A DNA stretch of 53,685 nt from positions 1 through 53,685 of the forward strand of contig CACYGB010000021.1 of assembly GCA_902773895.1 (NCBI GenBank), given 5' to 3'. Of the stretch, positions 1 through 8,381 are shown piece by piece; the first letter of the stretch is position 1, and each line of letters starts with the position of its first letter. Made by a program: the position numbers and the translations under genes. This stretch comes from an uncultured Eubacteriales bacterium (lineage in GTDB: Bacteria; Bacillota; Clostridia; Christensenellales; Aristaeellaceae). The notes below the pieces were generated by a model. The model ran no database searches and had not been told where the DNA came from. It was given only the letters and a program-made list of their open reading frames with translations.

Positions 1-126
1 GGCGGTTTTTTGATTGGAGGATGCACAGGACATGGATTGAACTGGATGGCGTGCGCTCTGACGCGTGCCAAGGTACAATAGTAACCACGCCCTGGAAGCG
101 GATGAACCCGCTGGGCGAAAGACCCC

Positions 127-155
127 TTGATGATTTCCAGAATCTAAAGTATAAT
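127..155 (+). promoter_or_regulatory. Sigma-A type promoter for the first small ORF
   Basis: TTGATG (127-132) and a perfect TATAAT (150-155) are separated by 17 bp, about 50 bp before the ATG at 207. The stretch 1-126 holds the T-rich tail of an upstream terminator-like sequence at its very start and no gene that I can see. Confidence 0.7.
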
Positions 156-206
156 AAAGTTAAAGCAGGAATGCTTATTCGAACAAATCCATAAAGGAGA
201 GCGGAA

Positions 207-443
207 ATGTATTATCTTACGCCTGATCAGGAAAAAAAGCTGCGGGCAGCCGTCCCGCAGATTGATGCGCTTGTTGATTCCGGCGATATTATTCGCGTTC
301 GTGAAGTCGTTGGCGATCAAATCATATATACAATGGACGAGAACCAGGACCCAACCAAAGAAAGCATCGCATGGGAAAAAATCTATGACCGCGTAATTTT
401 TTATATGAAAGAAAAAAGCGGCGGCCCATTCGAAATCCAATAG
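207..443 (+). CDS. Small hypothetical protein (78 aa)
   Basis: I do not recognise this protein. It is 78 residues, charged, soluble-looking and without a signal peptide or membrane segment; the start is set by AAAGGAGA (193-200) before the ATG and a good promoter at 127-155. Its base composition is visibly more AT-rich than the genes from 0.9 kb on, as is the next ORF, which suggests both belong to an acquired patch whose rest lies left of the window. Just after its stop, another frame (about 443-499) reads IDRADDYVTACIESGLMRK and then a stop, which looks like decayed or frameshifted coding sequence. No function can be assigned; being a real gene is likely because of the promoter and ribosome binding site. 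Confidence 0.6.
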   Translation: MYYLTPDQEKKLRAAVPQIDALVDSGDIIRVREVVGDQIIYTMDENQDPTKESIAWEKIYDRVIFYMKEKSGGPFEIQ

Positions 444-573
444 GCATTGACCGTGCAGATGATTATGTTACGGCGTGTATTGAAAGCGGTCTTATGCGAA
501 AGTGAGATAAGGATTATACAAGCAACATGGAGCAATGTTACATTATGGAAGAATTGCTTGATAGGAGGAAAAA

Positions 574-777
574 ATGAAAGGGGCAATAAAGGACGCAATA
601 AACGAGATTATTCAAGAAGCCGATGAATGCAAAGAAAACGCCAATAGTGATTTTGAGCAAGGCAGGCTTCTTGGGCTTGCGGAAGCAATTACCATTTTTC
701 AAGATTGTTTTGCTGGTGACCCGGAAATCGGGGAGTTGATACCATTTGATGTCGACAGACGATACTTAATTAAGTAA
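574..777 (+). CDS. Small hypothetical protein (67 aa)
   Basis: A 67-residue acidic protein without signal peptide or membrane segment and with a mostly helical look (KGAIKDAINEIIQEADEC at the N terminus). TAGGAGG at 562-568 precedes the ATG with normal spacing, and a clean terminator follows 6 bp after the stop, so it behaves as a transcription-unit-terminal gene. The 130 bp between it and the previous ORF contains no promoter I trust, so the two may be cotranscribed. The style (very short, acidic, AT-rich, densely packed) resembles small phage or integrative-element proteins, but nothing in the sequence proves that. Confidence 0.6.
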   Translation: MKGAIKDAINEIIQEADECKENANSDFEQGRLLGLAEAITIFQDCFAGDPEIGELIPFDVDRRYLIK

Positions 778-783
778 AACAGT

Positions 784-806
784 AGCCGCCCGCAGGCGGC
801 TTTTTG
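784..806 (+). terminator. Rho-independent terminator
   Basis: Stem AGCCGCC/GGCGGCT with loop CGCA (784-801) followed by TTTTT. The end of this element, GGCGGCTTTTTGATTGG, is nearly the same as the first 17 bases of the window, so a similar terminator lies just left of the edge. Confidence 0.85.
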
Positions 807-923
807 ATTGGTAATGTACAGTTTTGGCCTGAACGTGTGCGGAAGACAGCCGCGTCAGCGCCGTGGAGCGTGCCCGGCAGCTTTTCCTTGGCCCGGCAGC
901 ATCCTGCCACGCGGAATCCGGGC

Positions 924-2093
924 TTATTTGTCCACCCGGAAAATACCGCATTTCAGGTACTGGGTTTCCGGGGCAGCCGGCAGGATGGGATGATCCCGGC
1001 CCTGGGTGCGGTACTCCACCTGGAACAATTGCACATGGGCGTCCCGGGCGGCGGACAGCACCACGTCCTTAAACTGCCCGGGCAGCATGTGCTGGCTGCA
1101 GGAGCAGGTGACCAGGAAGCCTCCGCTTTTCACCAGTTTCATGCCCCGCAGGTTGATTTCCTTATAGCCCCGGGCGGCAGCCTCCACCGCGGAACGGGAT
1201 TTGGTAAACGCCGGCGGGTCCAGGATCACCACGTCGTACTGCTCCCCGGCGGCGCACTGCTCCTTCAGGTAATCAAAGGCGTTGGCCGCCACAAACCGGA
1301 CGTTCTCAAAGCCGTTCAGCGCCGCGTTTTCCCGGGCAAAATCGCAGGCGAACTCGGAAATATCCACCCCGGTCACTTCCCTGGCGCCGTACCGGGCGGC
1401 ATGCAGGGCAAAGGACCCGGTGTGGGTGAAGCAATCCAGCACCCGGGCGTCCCGGACGAACGGCGCGATGGCGGCGCGGTTTTCCTTCTGGTCCAGGAAG
1501 AAGCCGGTTTTCTGGCCGTTTTTCACGTCCACCCAGAATTTCACGCCGTTTTCTTCCATCAGCACCCGGTCCGGCACGTCGCCCCGCAGGGTGCCGGTGA
1601 CCTGGGGCAGGCCCTCCAGCTCCCGCACCGGCACGTCGCCCCGCTCGTAGATCCCCACGGGGTGCACTTCCTCCATCAGCGCGTCGCAAATCGCGTCCTT
1701 GTACTTTTCCATGCCCAGGCACAGGCACTGCATCACCAGCACGCCGCCAAAGGCGTCCACGATCACCGCCGGCAGCCCGTCGGACTCGGCAAAAATCAGC
1801 CGGCAGGATTGCAGGTCGGCAAAACGGCGGCGGTACGCCACGGCGTCATGCACCCTCCGGCGGATGAACGCGTCGTCGATGGCTTCTTCCTTCCGGCTCA
1901 GGATGCGCAGGGCGATCTGGGAGGCGGGGTTATACACCGCCATGGCCAGAAACCTGCCGTTGGACGCGGTCACGCGCACGGTGTCGCCGGGGCGGGGATC
2001 GCCCTTGGAACGGGCGATGTCGCTGCGGAACACCCAGGGATGGCCGGACCAGACCCGCTTTTCCTTGCCGGGCAAAAGAATGATGTCGCTCAT
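924..2093 (-). CDS. rlmI: Class I 23S rRNA (cytosine-C5) methyltransferase, RlmI family
   Basis: A 389-residue SAM-dependent RNA methyltransferase. An N-terminal PUA-like domain (about 1-75, with KRVWSGHPWVFRSDI) is followed by the EEHEA-like middle domain and a Rossmann methyltransferase domain. Visible motifs are the SAM loop LDCFTHTGSFALHAA, the acidic motif near VTGVDIS, the catalytic-region DPPAFTKS and the cysteine-bearing TCSCSQHM. In E. coli RlmI methylates C1962 of 23S rRNA; orthology in detail is inferred. An upstream in-frame ATG at 2174 exists, but the start at 2093 is preceded by GAGAGG and begins with MSDIILLPGKEKRV as in the family. A hairpin follows the stop at 889-923 without a T-run. 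Confidence 0.9.
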   Translation of the reverse strand: MSDIILLPGKEKRVWSGHPWVFRSDIARSKGDPRPGDTVRVTASNGRFLAMAVYNPASQIALRILSRKEEAIDDAFIRRRVHDAVAYRRRFADLQSCRLIFAESDGLPAVIVDAFGGVLVMQCLCLGMEKYKDAICDALMEEVHPVGIYERGDVPVRELEGLPQVTGTLRGDVPDRVLMEENGVKFWVDVKNGQKTGFFLDQKENRAAIAPFVRDARVLDCFTHTGSFALHAARYGAREVTGVDISEFACDFARENAALNGFENVRFVAANAFDYLKEQCAAGEQYDVVILDPPAFTKSRSAVEAAARGYKEINLRGMKLVKSGGFLVTCSCSQHMLPGQFKDVVLSAARDAHVQLFQVEYRTQGRDHPILPAAPETQYLKCGIFRVDK

Positions 2094-2181
2094 AAATTGT
2101 GATTCCTCTCTTAATTCGTGTCGTTTTGGGTTTCGCGTTCGTGTTTTTCCTGTATTTGAAAGCGGGAATTCCATGGAACAT

Positions 2182-2210
2182 TTGCATTATAGCACAAATT
2201 GTCGTATAAT
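2182..2210 (+). promoter_or_regulatory. Promoter of the reductase/AMP-ligase-ACP-AOS operon
   Basis: TTGCAT (2182-2187), 17-bp spacer, TATAAT (2205-2210). On the opposite strand a TATAAT-like box (2186-2191) lies inside this spacer and could serve rlmI, so the two divergent promoters would overlap. Transcription from here starts near 2217 and excludes the in-frame ATG at 2215 as the reductase start. Confidence 0.8.
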
Positions 2211-2244
2211 AGAAATGATTTTTGCTTGCAAGGAGGCGGGCGCC

Positions 2245-3102
2245 GTGGACAAACAGGTGGTGTGGATCACCGGCTCTTCCAGCGGGCTGGGGCTGCACAC
2301 GGCCCGGGCGCTGGGAATGCACGGGTTCGACGTGATCGCCGGGGCCCGTTCCTTCGGCCAGGGCAAGGCGGTGGAGCACTGCCGCAGCCTGGGGCTGGAC
2401 GTGACGGACGACCGGAGCGTCGACGCGTTCGTTCAGCGGGCCCTGCAGCTTTCCGGTCCGCCGGACATCCTGGTGAACTGCGCCGGGATGCTGGTGCTGG
2501 GCAGCTGTGAAGAGTACAAAATCGACGAAATCCAACAGGTTCTGAACACCAATTTCCTGGGCCAGGTGCGCATGATCCAGCGGGTGCTGCCGCTGATGCG
2601 GGATAAGGGCAAAGGAAAAATCGTGAATTTTTCCTCCATCAACGGCCTGCTGGGCATCCCCTTCGAGGGCGCCTACACCGCCAGCAAGCACGCCATCGAG
2701 GGCTTTTCCGAATGCCTGGCCCTGGAGGTGAAGCCCTTTGGCATCCAGGTGATGCTGGTGGAGCCCGGGGATCATCAGTCCGGTTCCGCCGCCTACCGCC
2801 GCCATTCCGCCGGAATGGGGCCGGATTCCCCCTACAAGGCGGCCTTCGACACGGGAACGGGGGTCATCGCCTACGACGAGGGCCACGGCAGCGACCCGGA
2901 CGCGCTGGGCGAAAAAATCGCCCGGGTGCTGCGCCGCCGGCGCATTCCCAAGCGCCTGCGCATCGCCAAATTCGACCAGCGCCTGGCCGTGGTGCTGCAC
3001 GATCTGCTGCCCCCCTGGGGGTTTGAGCGGATCATCGGCTCCTACTACAAAAAAAGCAAAGGACCAAACCCTTTGAAAGAAAGAGGAACGAGGGATGAGT
3101 GA
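2245..3102 (+). CDS. Short-chain dehydrogenase/reductase, candidate 3-ketosphinganine-type reductase
   Basis: A 285-residue classical SDR, probably an NADPH-dependent ketone reductase. It shows the cofactor loop TGSSSGLG (residues 9-16), the NCAG motif, a serine-rich NFSSING strand and the catalytic Tyr144-x-x-x-Lys148 (YTASK). Start is a GTG with AAGGAGG 8 bp upstream; the promoter position rules out the ATG at 2215. The last 8 bp overlap the start of the AMP-ligase/ACP/AOS gene, implying translational coupling. The neighbour makes an alpha-amino ketone, and in eukaryotic and bacterial sphingolipid synthesis the step after the oxoamine synthase is reduction of exactly such a ketone by an SDR. 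Function in that pathway is inference from context; SDRs are too diverse to assign substrate by sequence. Confidence 0.85.
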   Translation: MDKQVVWITGSSSGLGLHTARALGMHGFDVIAGARSFGQGKAVEHCRSLGLDVTDDRSVDAFVQRALQLSGPPDILVNCAGMLVLGSCEEYKIDEIQQVLNTNFLGQVRMIQRVLPLMRDKGKGKIVNFSSINGLLGIPFEGAYTASKHAIEGFSECLALEVKPFGIQVMLVEPGDHQSGSAAYRRHSAGMGPDSPYKAAFDTGTGVIAYDEGHGSDPDALGEKIARVLRRRRIPKRLRIAKFDQRLAVVLHDLLPPWGFERIIGSYYKKSKGPNPLKERGTRDE

Positions 3103-6100
3103 AGTGCTGGCCCGCAGCCAAAAACTGCGGGAAAATATGTCGCTGCAAAATCTCTTTGAGCTGATCAGCGGCGACGAGGACCGGGTAGCCGCCCGGTACC
3201 TGGAAAAGGACGAAGAAAAAGCCATCACCTTCGGGGAATACCGCAAACAGGCCTTCGCCTGCGCCGCCGCGCTGCGCACCGCGCTGGGGGAAGGAAACAA
3301 GGGCAAATTCGTAGGCATCCAGTCCGACACCTGCCCGGAATACTTTTTCCTGTTCTGGGGCGTGATCGCCGCCGGCTACAACGCCGTGCTGATGGATTTC
3401 TCCCTGAACGACGAAATGACCTCCTACATCCTGGGCCAGGCCGGCGCCGTGGCCCTGATCACCAAGGCGAAACGGCCCCTGAACGTGAAGCAATTCACCA
3501 TCCAGGAAATGAAGGAAGCCCGGTTCGTGCCCTCCTTCCGGCCGGATTTCGGCAGCATGGTGGCCCTGTGCACCTCCGGCACCACCGACACCAGCCGGGT
3601 GTTCGTCTACAACGCCCAAGCGGTGTGCAGCCAGGTGCTCAACGCCGAAATGCTGTACCAGGCCAACAAGCGCATCATCTGCGACGAGCCACGGCGCAGC
3701 CTGGCCTTCCTGCCGTATCACCACGTTTTCGGCTTCATGGTGTGCCTGCAGTGGATCCATTTCCTGGGCTATGAAACGGTGTACCTGCACGACCGCAGCC
3801 CCAAGTGCATCCAGGAAACGGCCCAGCGCTTCCAGATCACCCATCTGATGGCGGTGCCGCTGCTGGCCAACAACCTGTGCGTGGCGCTGAACAAAAAGGT
3901 GGCCAAGGAAAGCCGCATGAAGCGGGCGGCGTTCAAAACGCTGCGGGGCCTGTCCCTGGGGCTGCAGTCCGTGGCGCCGGGCTTCGGGCTGGATTTTGCC
4001 CGGAACGTGCTGTTCAAGTCCATCGTCAGCCAGATCCTGGGGCCGGATGTGCGGTGCATCATCCTGGGCGGCAGCCATACCCCCAAGGAGCACATGCGCA
4101 CCCTCAGCGCCCTGGGCTATTTCACGGTGTCCGGCTTTGGCATGACGGAAACCGGCATCACCAGCGTGGAAACCAACATGAACGTGATCACCCGTACCTC
4201 CGGTTCCGTGGGCCGGCCCCTGGCCAGCGCCGAATACCGGGTGCAGAGCGACGGGGAAAAATCCAACCGCGGCGAAATGTACATCCGCGGCAACACCATC
4301 CACACCGGCCGCCTGGTGGACGGCCAGCTGCTGCCCCCGGCCCTGGACGACGAGGGCTGGTACCGCACCGGCGACGTGGTGCGCCTGGAAAAAGGCAGCC
4401 GCATGTACGTGGAAGGCCGCGCCAAGGACGTGATCATCAACGAATCCGGCGAAAACGTGTACCCCGACGAGATCGAGGACGCTTTCGGCGCCCTGGAAGG
4501 CGTGGAGCAGTTCTGCGTGCTGGGCGTAAAGGCCGCCAAAAAAGGGGAAAAGAACGGCCTGCTGTCCCACATTCCCCATCTGCCCGGCAAGAAAAAGGGC
4601 GTGGTGGATTACGAGGACATCACCCTGGTCATCAACGTGGGCCAGCACTTCAAGGACGACGCCTACATCGCCGGCCTGATGACCCAGGTGCGCAAAATCA
4701 ACGCTTCCCTGCCGTCCCTCAAGCGGGTCACCCGGGTGCTGGCCACGCCGGAGAGGTTCCAGACCGCCGGCGGCATCAAGGTCAAGCGCCTGGCGCTGAA
4801 AAAGGAAATCGAAGAAAACAAGCTGGCGTACCGGGATATCGACTTCAACCGCCGGGACGACAGCGCCGCCGAGGAAAAGCCCCTGGTGCAGGAGGAAAAA
4901 ACGCCCTCCGACCTGCAGCTGGAAGAAATCAAGCAGAAGGTGCGCCAGGTGTACGCCGAAACCCTGGACGTGCCTGCGGACCAGATCAAGGACGACGCCC
5001 ACTTTATCGACGACCTGGGCGGCGACAGCCTGCAGGTGCTGGGCATGAGCCTGAAAATCGAGGAACAGTTCAACGTGCTGATCCCCACCGAGGAATACGG
5101 AAAGTGCACCACCGTCAACGACCTGGCGGCGCTGCTGTACGCCCGGGTGCGGGGCAACGTGGCCTACGAAAATTCCCTGCCCCAGGACGACACCCCGGTG
5201 ACCCCCATCACCCGGTTCGAGGATTCGCCGGAATACCAGGCTTTCCAGAAGCGGCTGCATTCCCTGACCGACGCCGGCCAGGAGAACCCCTATTTCGTGG
5301 CCCACGATTCGCCGCTGCTGGACAAGAGCTATGTGGACAACCAGTGGATGCTGGACTTTGGCAGCTACAACTACATCGGCATGTCCGGCCGGGAGGAAAC
5401 CAAGGCCGCGGCCAAGGCGGCCATCGACAAGTACGGCACCTCCGCCTCCGGCAGCCGCCTGCTGGCCGGCGAAAAGACGCTGCATAAGGAACTGGAAGCC
5501 GAAATCGCCGACTGGAAGCACACCGAAACCGCGCTGGTGCTGGTGGGCGGCCATTCCACCAACGTCACCTGCGTGGGCAACTTCTGCGGCAAGGGCGACC
5601 TGATCGTCTACGACGCCATCGCCCACAACTCCATCGAGCAGGGCTGCCGCCTGTCCCAGGCGGTGGCAAAGCCCTTCCCCCACAACGACGTGCAGGCGCT
5701 GGACAGCATCCTGCGCACCCAGCGGCACAAGTTTGCCAAGGTGCTCATCGTCATCGAGGGCGCCTACTCCATGGACGGCGACATCGCGCCGGTGCCGGAA
5801 TTTGTGAAGCTGAAAAAGAAATACGGCTGCTTCCTGATGGTGGACGAGGCCCATTCCGCCTGCGTCATCGGCCAGAACGGCGGCGGCGTGGACGAATATT
5901 TCGGCCTGGCCCCCGACGACATCGACATCAAATACGGCACCCTGTCCAAGGGCCTGGGCACCTGCGGCGGCTACCTGGCCGGCAGCCACGCCATCATCGA
6001 CTACATGCGCTACAACCTGCCCGGCTTCGTGTTCTCCGTGGGCATTTCGCCGCCGCTGGCCGCCGCCAGCCTGGAGGCCATCCGCCTGCTGCGCCGGGAC

Positions 6101-6421
6101 CCCAGCATCATGGAGCGGATGCGCCGCAACATCCGCTGCTTCATGGAGGAGGCGCACAAGCGCAACCTGAACACCTGCCTGGCCGGGGAAACGGCCATCC
6201 TGCCCATCCTGGTGGGCAAGGACGAGGACGCCTGGGAACTGAGCAACCGCCTGCGGAAAAAGGGCGTGATCGTTCCCCCCGCCGTGTATCCCGCCGTGCC
6301 CAAGAACAAGGCCCGGCTCCGCTTCTGCGTGATCAGCGAGCATAAGCCGGAGGAAATCGTGGAAGCGCTGGATAAGCTGGTGGAATGCGCCAAAGAAGCG
6401 GGCATCCAGCTGCCGTCGTAA
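3095..6421 (+). CDS. Trifunctional fusion: acyl-AMP ligase, acyl carrier protein, alpha-oxoamine synthase
   Basis: A 1108-residue protein with three parts. Residues about 1-580 are an adenylate-forming ligase: CTSGTTDTSRV (about 159-169), GFGMTETG (about 347), YRTGD (about 423), GRAKDVI (about 441), and the C-terminal lysine region GGIKVKR (about 559). Residues about 605-690 are an acyl carrier domain with the phosphopantetheine serine at 645 in DDLGGDSL. Residues about 720-1108 are a PLP-dependent alpha-oxoamine synthase (serine palmitoyltransferase/KBL/BioF family): NYIGMS, AHNSIEQG, DEAHS with Asp917 and His920, and the Schiff-base lysine 952 in TLSKGLG. Predicted work: activate a fatty acid, load it on the fused ACP, condense it with an amino acid with loss of CO2 to an amino ketone. 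Whether the amino acid is serine is not decidable here. Cytosolic, cotranscribed with the upstream reductase. Confidence 0.88.
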   Translation: MSEVLARSQKLRENMSLQNLFELISGDEDRVAARYLEKDEEKAITFGEYRKQAFACAAALRTALGEGNKGKFVGIQSDTCPEYFFLFWGVIAAGYNAVLMDFSLNDEMTSYILGQAGAVALITKAKRPLNVKQFTIQEMKEARFVPSFRPDFGSMVALCTSGTTDTSRVFVYNAQAVCSQVLNAEMLYQANKRIICDEPRRSLAFLPYHHVFGFMVCLQWIHFLGYETVYLHDRSPKCIQETAQRFQITHLMAVPLLANNLCVALNKKVAKESRMKRAAFKTLRGLSLGLQSVAPGFGLDFARNVLFKSIVSQILGPDVRCIILGGSHTPKEHMRTLSALGYFTVSGFGMTETGITSVETNMNVITRTSGSVGRPLASAEYRVQSDGEKSNRGEMYIRGNTIHTGRLVDGQLLPPALDDEGWYRTGDVVRLEKGSRMYVEGRAKDVIINESGENVYPDEIEDAFGALEGVEQFCVLGVKAAKKGEKNGLLSHIPHLPGKKKGVVDYEDITLVINVGQHFKDDAYIAGLMTQVRKINASLPSLKRVTRVLATPERFQTAGGIKVKRLALKKEIEENKLAYRDIDFNRRDDSAAEEKPLVQEEKTPSDLQLEEIKQKVRQVYAETLDVPADQIKDDAHFIDDLGGDSLQVLGMSLKIEEQFNVLIPTEEYGKCTTVNDLAALLYARVRGNVAYENSLPQDDTPVTPITRFEDSPEYQAFQKRLHSLTDAGQENPYFVAHDSPLLDKSYVDNQWMLDFGSYNYIGMSGREETKAAAKAAIDKYGTSASGSRLLAGEKTLHKELEAEIADWKHTETALVLVGGHSTNVTCVGNFCGKGDLIVYDAIAHNSIEQGCRLSQAVAKPFPHNDVQALDSILRTQRHKFAKVLIVIEGAYSMDGDIAPVPEFVKLKKKYGCFLMVDEAHSACVIGQNGGGVDEYFGLAPDDIDIKYGTLSKGLGTCGGYLAGSHAIIDYMRYNLPGFVFSVGISPPLAAASLEAIRLLRRDPSIMERMRRNIRCFMEEAHKRNLNTCLAGETAILPILVGKDEDAWELSNRLRKKGVIVPPAVYPAVPKNKARLRFCVISEHKPEEIVEALDKLVECAKEAGIQLPS

Positions 6422-6437
6422 AAACAACGCAAAATAA

Positions 6438-6479
6438 AAAACTGCCGTGCCTGATTGCGCACGGCAGTTTTCTTTTTGT
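6438..6479. terminator. Bidirectional terminator between convergent genes
   Basis: A 13-bp stem (6438-6450 with 6459-6471), flanked by an A-rich side on the left and TCTTTTTG on the right, so it can stop transcripts from both sides. Confidence 0.85.
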
Positions 6480-7325
6480 TCAGGAAAACAGCAGCCGGGC
6501 CGCGTTTTCCCCCAGAATCCCAGCCTTTTCCCCATCGGTCAGGGGCAGCGCCCGGAACTGCTCCAGATAAGCTGCCTGATCGCTCCAGGGGCTGTCGGTG
6601 CCGAAGAGCACCCGGTCCGCGCCGAACAGGCGCACCAGCCCCACAAAGGAGGCGGGGCTGAGCATGCGCAGCTCCTTCTGCGTGCGCAGCTTCCCGTCGC
6701 CGTTGGGCGTCATCACGCCCAGGGAAAAGGACGTGTCCAGCAGTACCGGCGTATCGGGCAGCAGGCGTTCCACCTGCTCCCAGCAGCGCCAGCCGCCCAT
6801 GTGGGCCAGCACCAGGGTGGCCTGCGGCACGGCGTCCACCGCCCGGCGGATCTTTTCCGGGGCGGCCTGCTCCGCGCCGGGCAGCCCCACATCCAGGCCG
6901 GCGTGGGTCACCACCATCATATCCAGCGCCGCTGCTGTCTTCAGAATCCGCAAATAGCGGGGATCGTCCATGGCCACGCCCTGGTAGGGCGGATGCACCT
7001 TGACACCCTTGATCCCCGCGGCCCGCAGCCGTTCCATTTCCCGCTCCGGGTCCGGATAATCCGGGTGCATGCCGCCCAGGGAAAGCAGGCACCGCTTCTC
7101 ACCGTTCAGGCGGATGGCGGCGTCGTTGATGTGGGGCACCTGCCGCGGGCTGGTGGCCACCGGCAGCACCAGGGACCAGGCGATCCCGGCGCGCAGCATG
7201 GAAGCGCGCAGGCCTTCCGCCGTCCCGTCGGAAAAGGGCCGGGTGTGGGACGCCGCCTGCAGCTTGTCCACCGCCGTCCGGGCGATGGCGTCCGGAAAGG
7301 TGTGGGTATGAAAATCAATGATCAT
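6480..7325 (-). CDS. Amidohydrolase family protein (metal-dependent hydrolase)
   Basis: A 281-residue TIM-barrel hydrolase of the amidohydrolase-2/ACMSD-like type. The N terminus MIIDFHTHTFPD carries the first metal-ligand pair HxH; VHPPYQG, VTHAGLD and LAHMGGW supply the later histidines; LFGTDSPWSD supplies the C-terminal barrel aspartate. The family hydrolyses or decarboxylates cyclic and aromatic carboxylic substrates; the substrate here is unknown. The start lies 9 bp after the stop of the leucine-rich-repeat gene, whose TGA overlaps the Shine-Dalgarno (TGAGGACG), so the two are translated from one mRNA. No signal peptide, so it is cytosolic even though its partner is exported. Confidence 0.85.
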   Translation of the reverse strand: MIIDFHTHTFPDAIARTAVDKLQAASHTRPFSDGTAEGLRASMLRAGIAWSLVLPVATSPRQVPHINDAAIRLNGEKRCLLSLGGMHPDYPDPEREMERLRAAGIKGVKVHPPYQGVAMDDPRYLRILKTAAALDMMVVTHAGLDVGLPGAEQAAPEKIRRAVDAVPQATLVLAHMGGWRCWEQVERLLPDTPVLLDTSFSLGVMTPNGDGKLRTQKELRMLSPASFVGLVRLFGADRVLFGTDSPWSDQAAYLEQFRALPLTDGEKAGILGENAARLLFS

Positions 7326-7334
7326 CGCACGTCC

Positions 7335-8381
7335 TCATTTGGTTTTGGTGGGCAGCGGCTGGTCAAAGGGAATCCAGCGGTTGTGGTACAGGCACCAGCG
7401 GAAATGGTTGTAGCGGCTGTGCTGCCGCCATTCCTGGGTGATGTCTTCCCCCATGGACTGCACCTTGCAGCCGGGATGCAGCTTTTTGAAGCGGTTGATT
7501 TCCGTCTGCCGCAGCCCGCTGCAGCGCAGCACCCACAGCCGCTCCAGGGATTTCACCTTGTCCAGGCCCTTCAGGCTGGTAATCTTGGTATTGGAAATGT
7601 TCAGGTCCAGCAGCTCCCGGCAATGGGACAGGGGAGAAAGATCCGTCACCTTCGTGGTAAACAATTCCAGGTATTTCAGGTGCTTCATGCCGCTCAGCGG
7701 CGTCAGGTCGGAAACGTGGCTGCACGCCGCGATGAGCACCTCCAGGTCCTTCAGGTTGGCCAGGAAATCCAGGCTGTACAGGTTGTTGTGCCCCAGATCC
7801 AGCACCTTCAGGTATTTGCACGCCCCCAGCACCTCGCACTCCGCGGCGGTCAGGCGCGTACAGGTCTGATCCTTGATCAAGGTGGAAAACGCAACGTCCA
7901 GGCTGGACAGGCTGTATTCATGGATCCGGATGGCGAACAGGAAATCCACCTTCGGGTACTTTTTCACCAGGCTGACCATGGTTTTGTATGGCGGGATCGG
8001 CGCGCCGTACAGGTTGATTTTTGTACACTGCGGGCAGATTTTCACGATGGCCTCCAGGTCCTGCCGGGCCGGCCGCGCCGTGATTTTGCGCAGATCGACC
8101 GTCTTGCTCTTCCGGGTAAAGGCGCACCCCTGCCAGGTGGTGGAAAAAGAAAAGTCTGCATTTTTCGGCAGCGCCTTTTGCAGGTTCAGCAGCTGCACGG
8201 GCGTAAAACGCACGCTGCCCAGATCCAGCGTCCTGGGCTTGTTTTTCTTCACGTAGGACAGCGCCTGGGCATAGTTTTTCAGGTTCACCTTCTCCGCGGC
8301 CCGGGCGCACGGCGCGCAAAATGCCAGCGCGGCCCCCATAGCCAGGAAGCAAATCAGCATCAACGCGTGTTTTTTGGCCAT
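7335..8381 (-). CDS. Secreted leucine-rich-repeat protein
   Basis: A 348-residue exported protein. Residues 1-28 form a signal peptide (hydrophobic core LICFLAMGAALAF, likely cleavage after CARA). From about 85 to 300 there are leucine-rich repeats of the internalin-like kind, clearest in LKVLDLGHNNLYSLDFL, LTPLSGMKHLKYLEL, LSPLSHCRELLDLNIS and LKGLDKVKSLERLWV. There is no LPXTG, lipobox or membrane anchor, so it is probably secreted or loosely surface-bound. AAGGAGC precedes the ATG. The role is probably protein binding at the cell surface; ligand unknown. It heads a two-gene unit with the amidohydrolase. Confidence 0.85.
   Translation of the reverse strand: MAKKHALMLICFLAMGAALAFCAPCARAAEKVNLKNYAQALSYVKKNKPRTLDLGSVRFTPVQLLNLQKALPKNADFSFSTTWQGCAFTRKSKTVDLRKITARPARQDLEAIVKICPQCTKINLYGAPIPPYKTMVSLVKKYPKVDFLFAIRIHEYSLSSLDVAFSTLIKDQTCTRLTAAECEVLGACKYLKVLDLGHNNLYSLDFLANLKDLEVLIAACSHVSDLTPLSGMKHLKYLELFTTKVTDLSPLSHCRELLDLNISNTKITSLKGLDKVKSLERLWVLRCSGLRQTEINRFKKLHPGCKVQSMGEDITQEWRQHSRYNHFRWCLYHNRWIPFDQPLPTKTK

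Noticed and set aside
889-923. Terminator of rlmI
   Set aside because: A GCCCGG/CCGGGC hairpin with inner GGCAG/CTGCC exists but has no T-run on the minus strand, so I do not call it.
804-2102. 432-codon open frame on the plus strand over rlmI
   Set aside because: Antisense shadow; the minus frame has clear methyltransferase motifs.
3032-6535. Very long open frame on the minus strand opposite the ligase-ACP-AOS gene
   Set aside because: It is a GC-rich shadow: low-complexity His/Gly/Val-rich translation with no domain, while the plus frame has all enzyme motifs.
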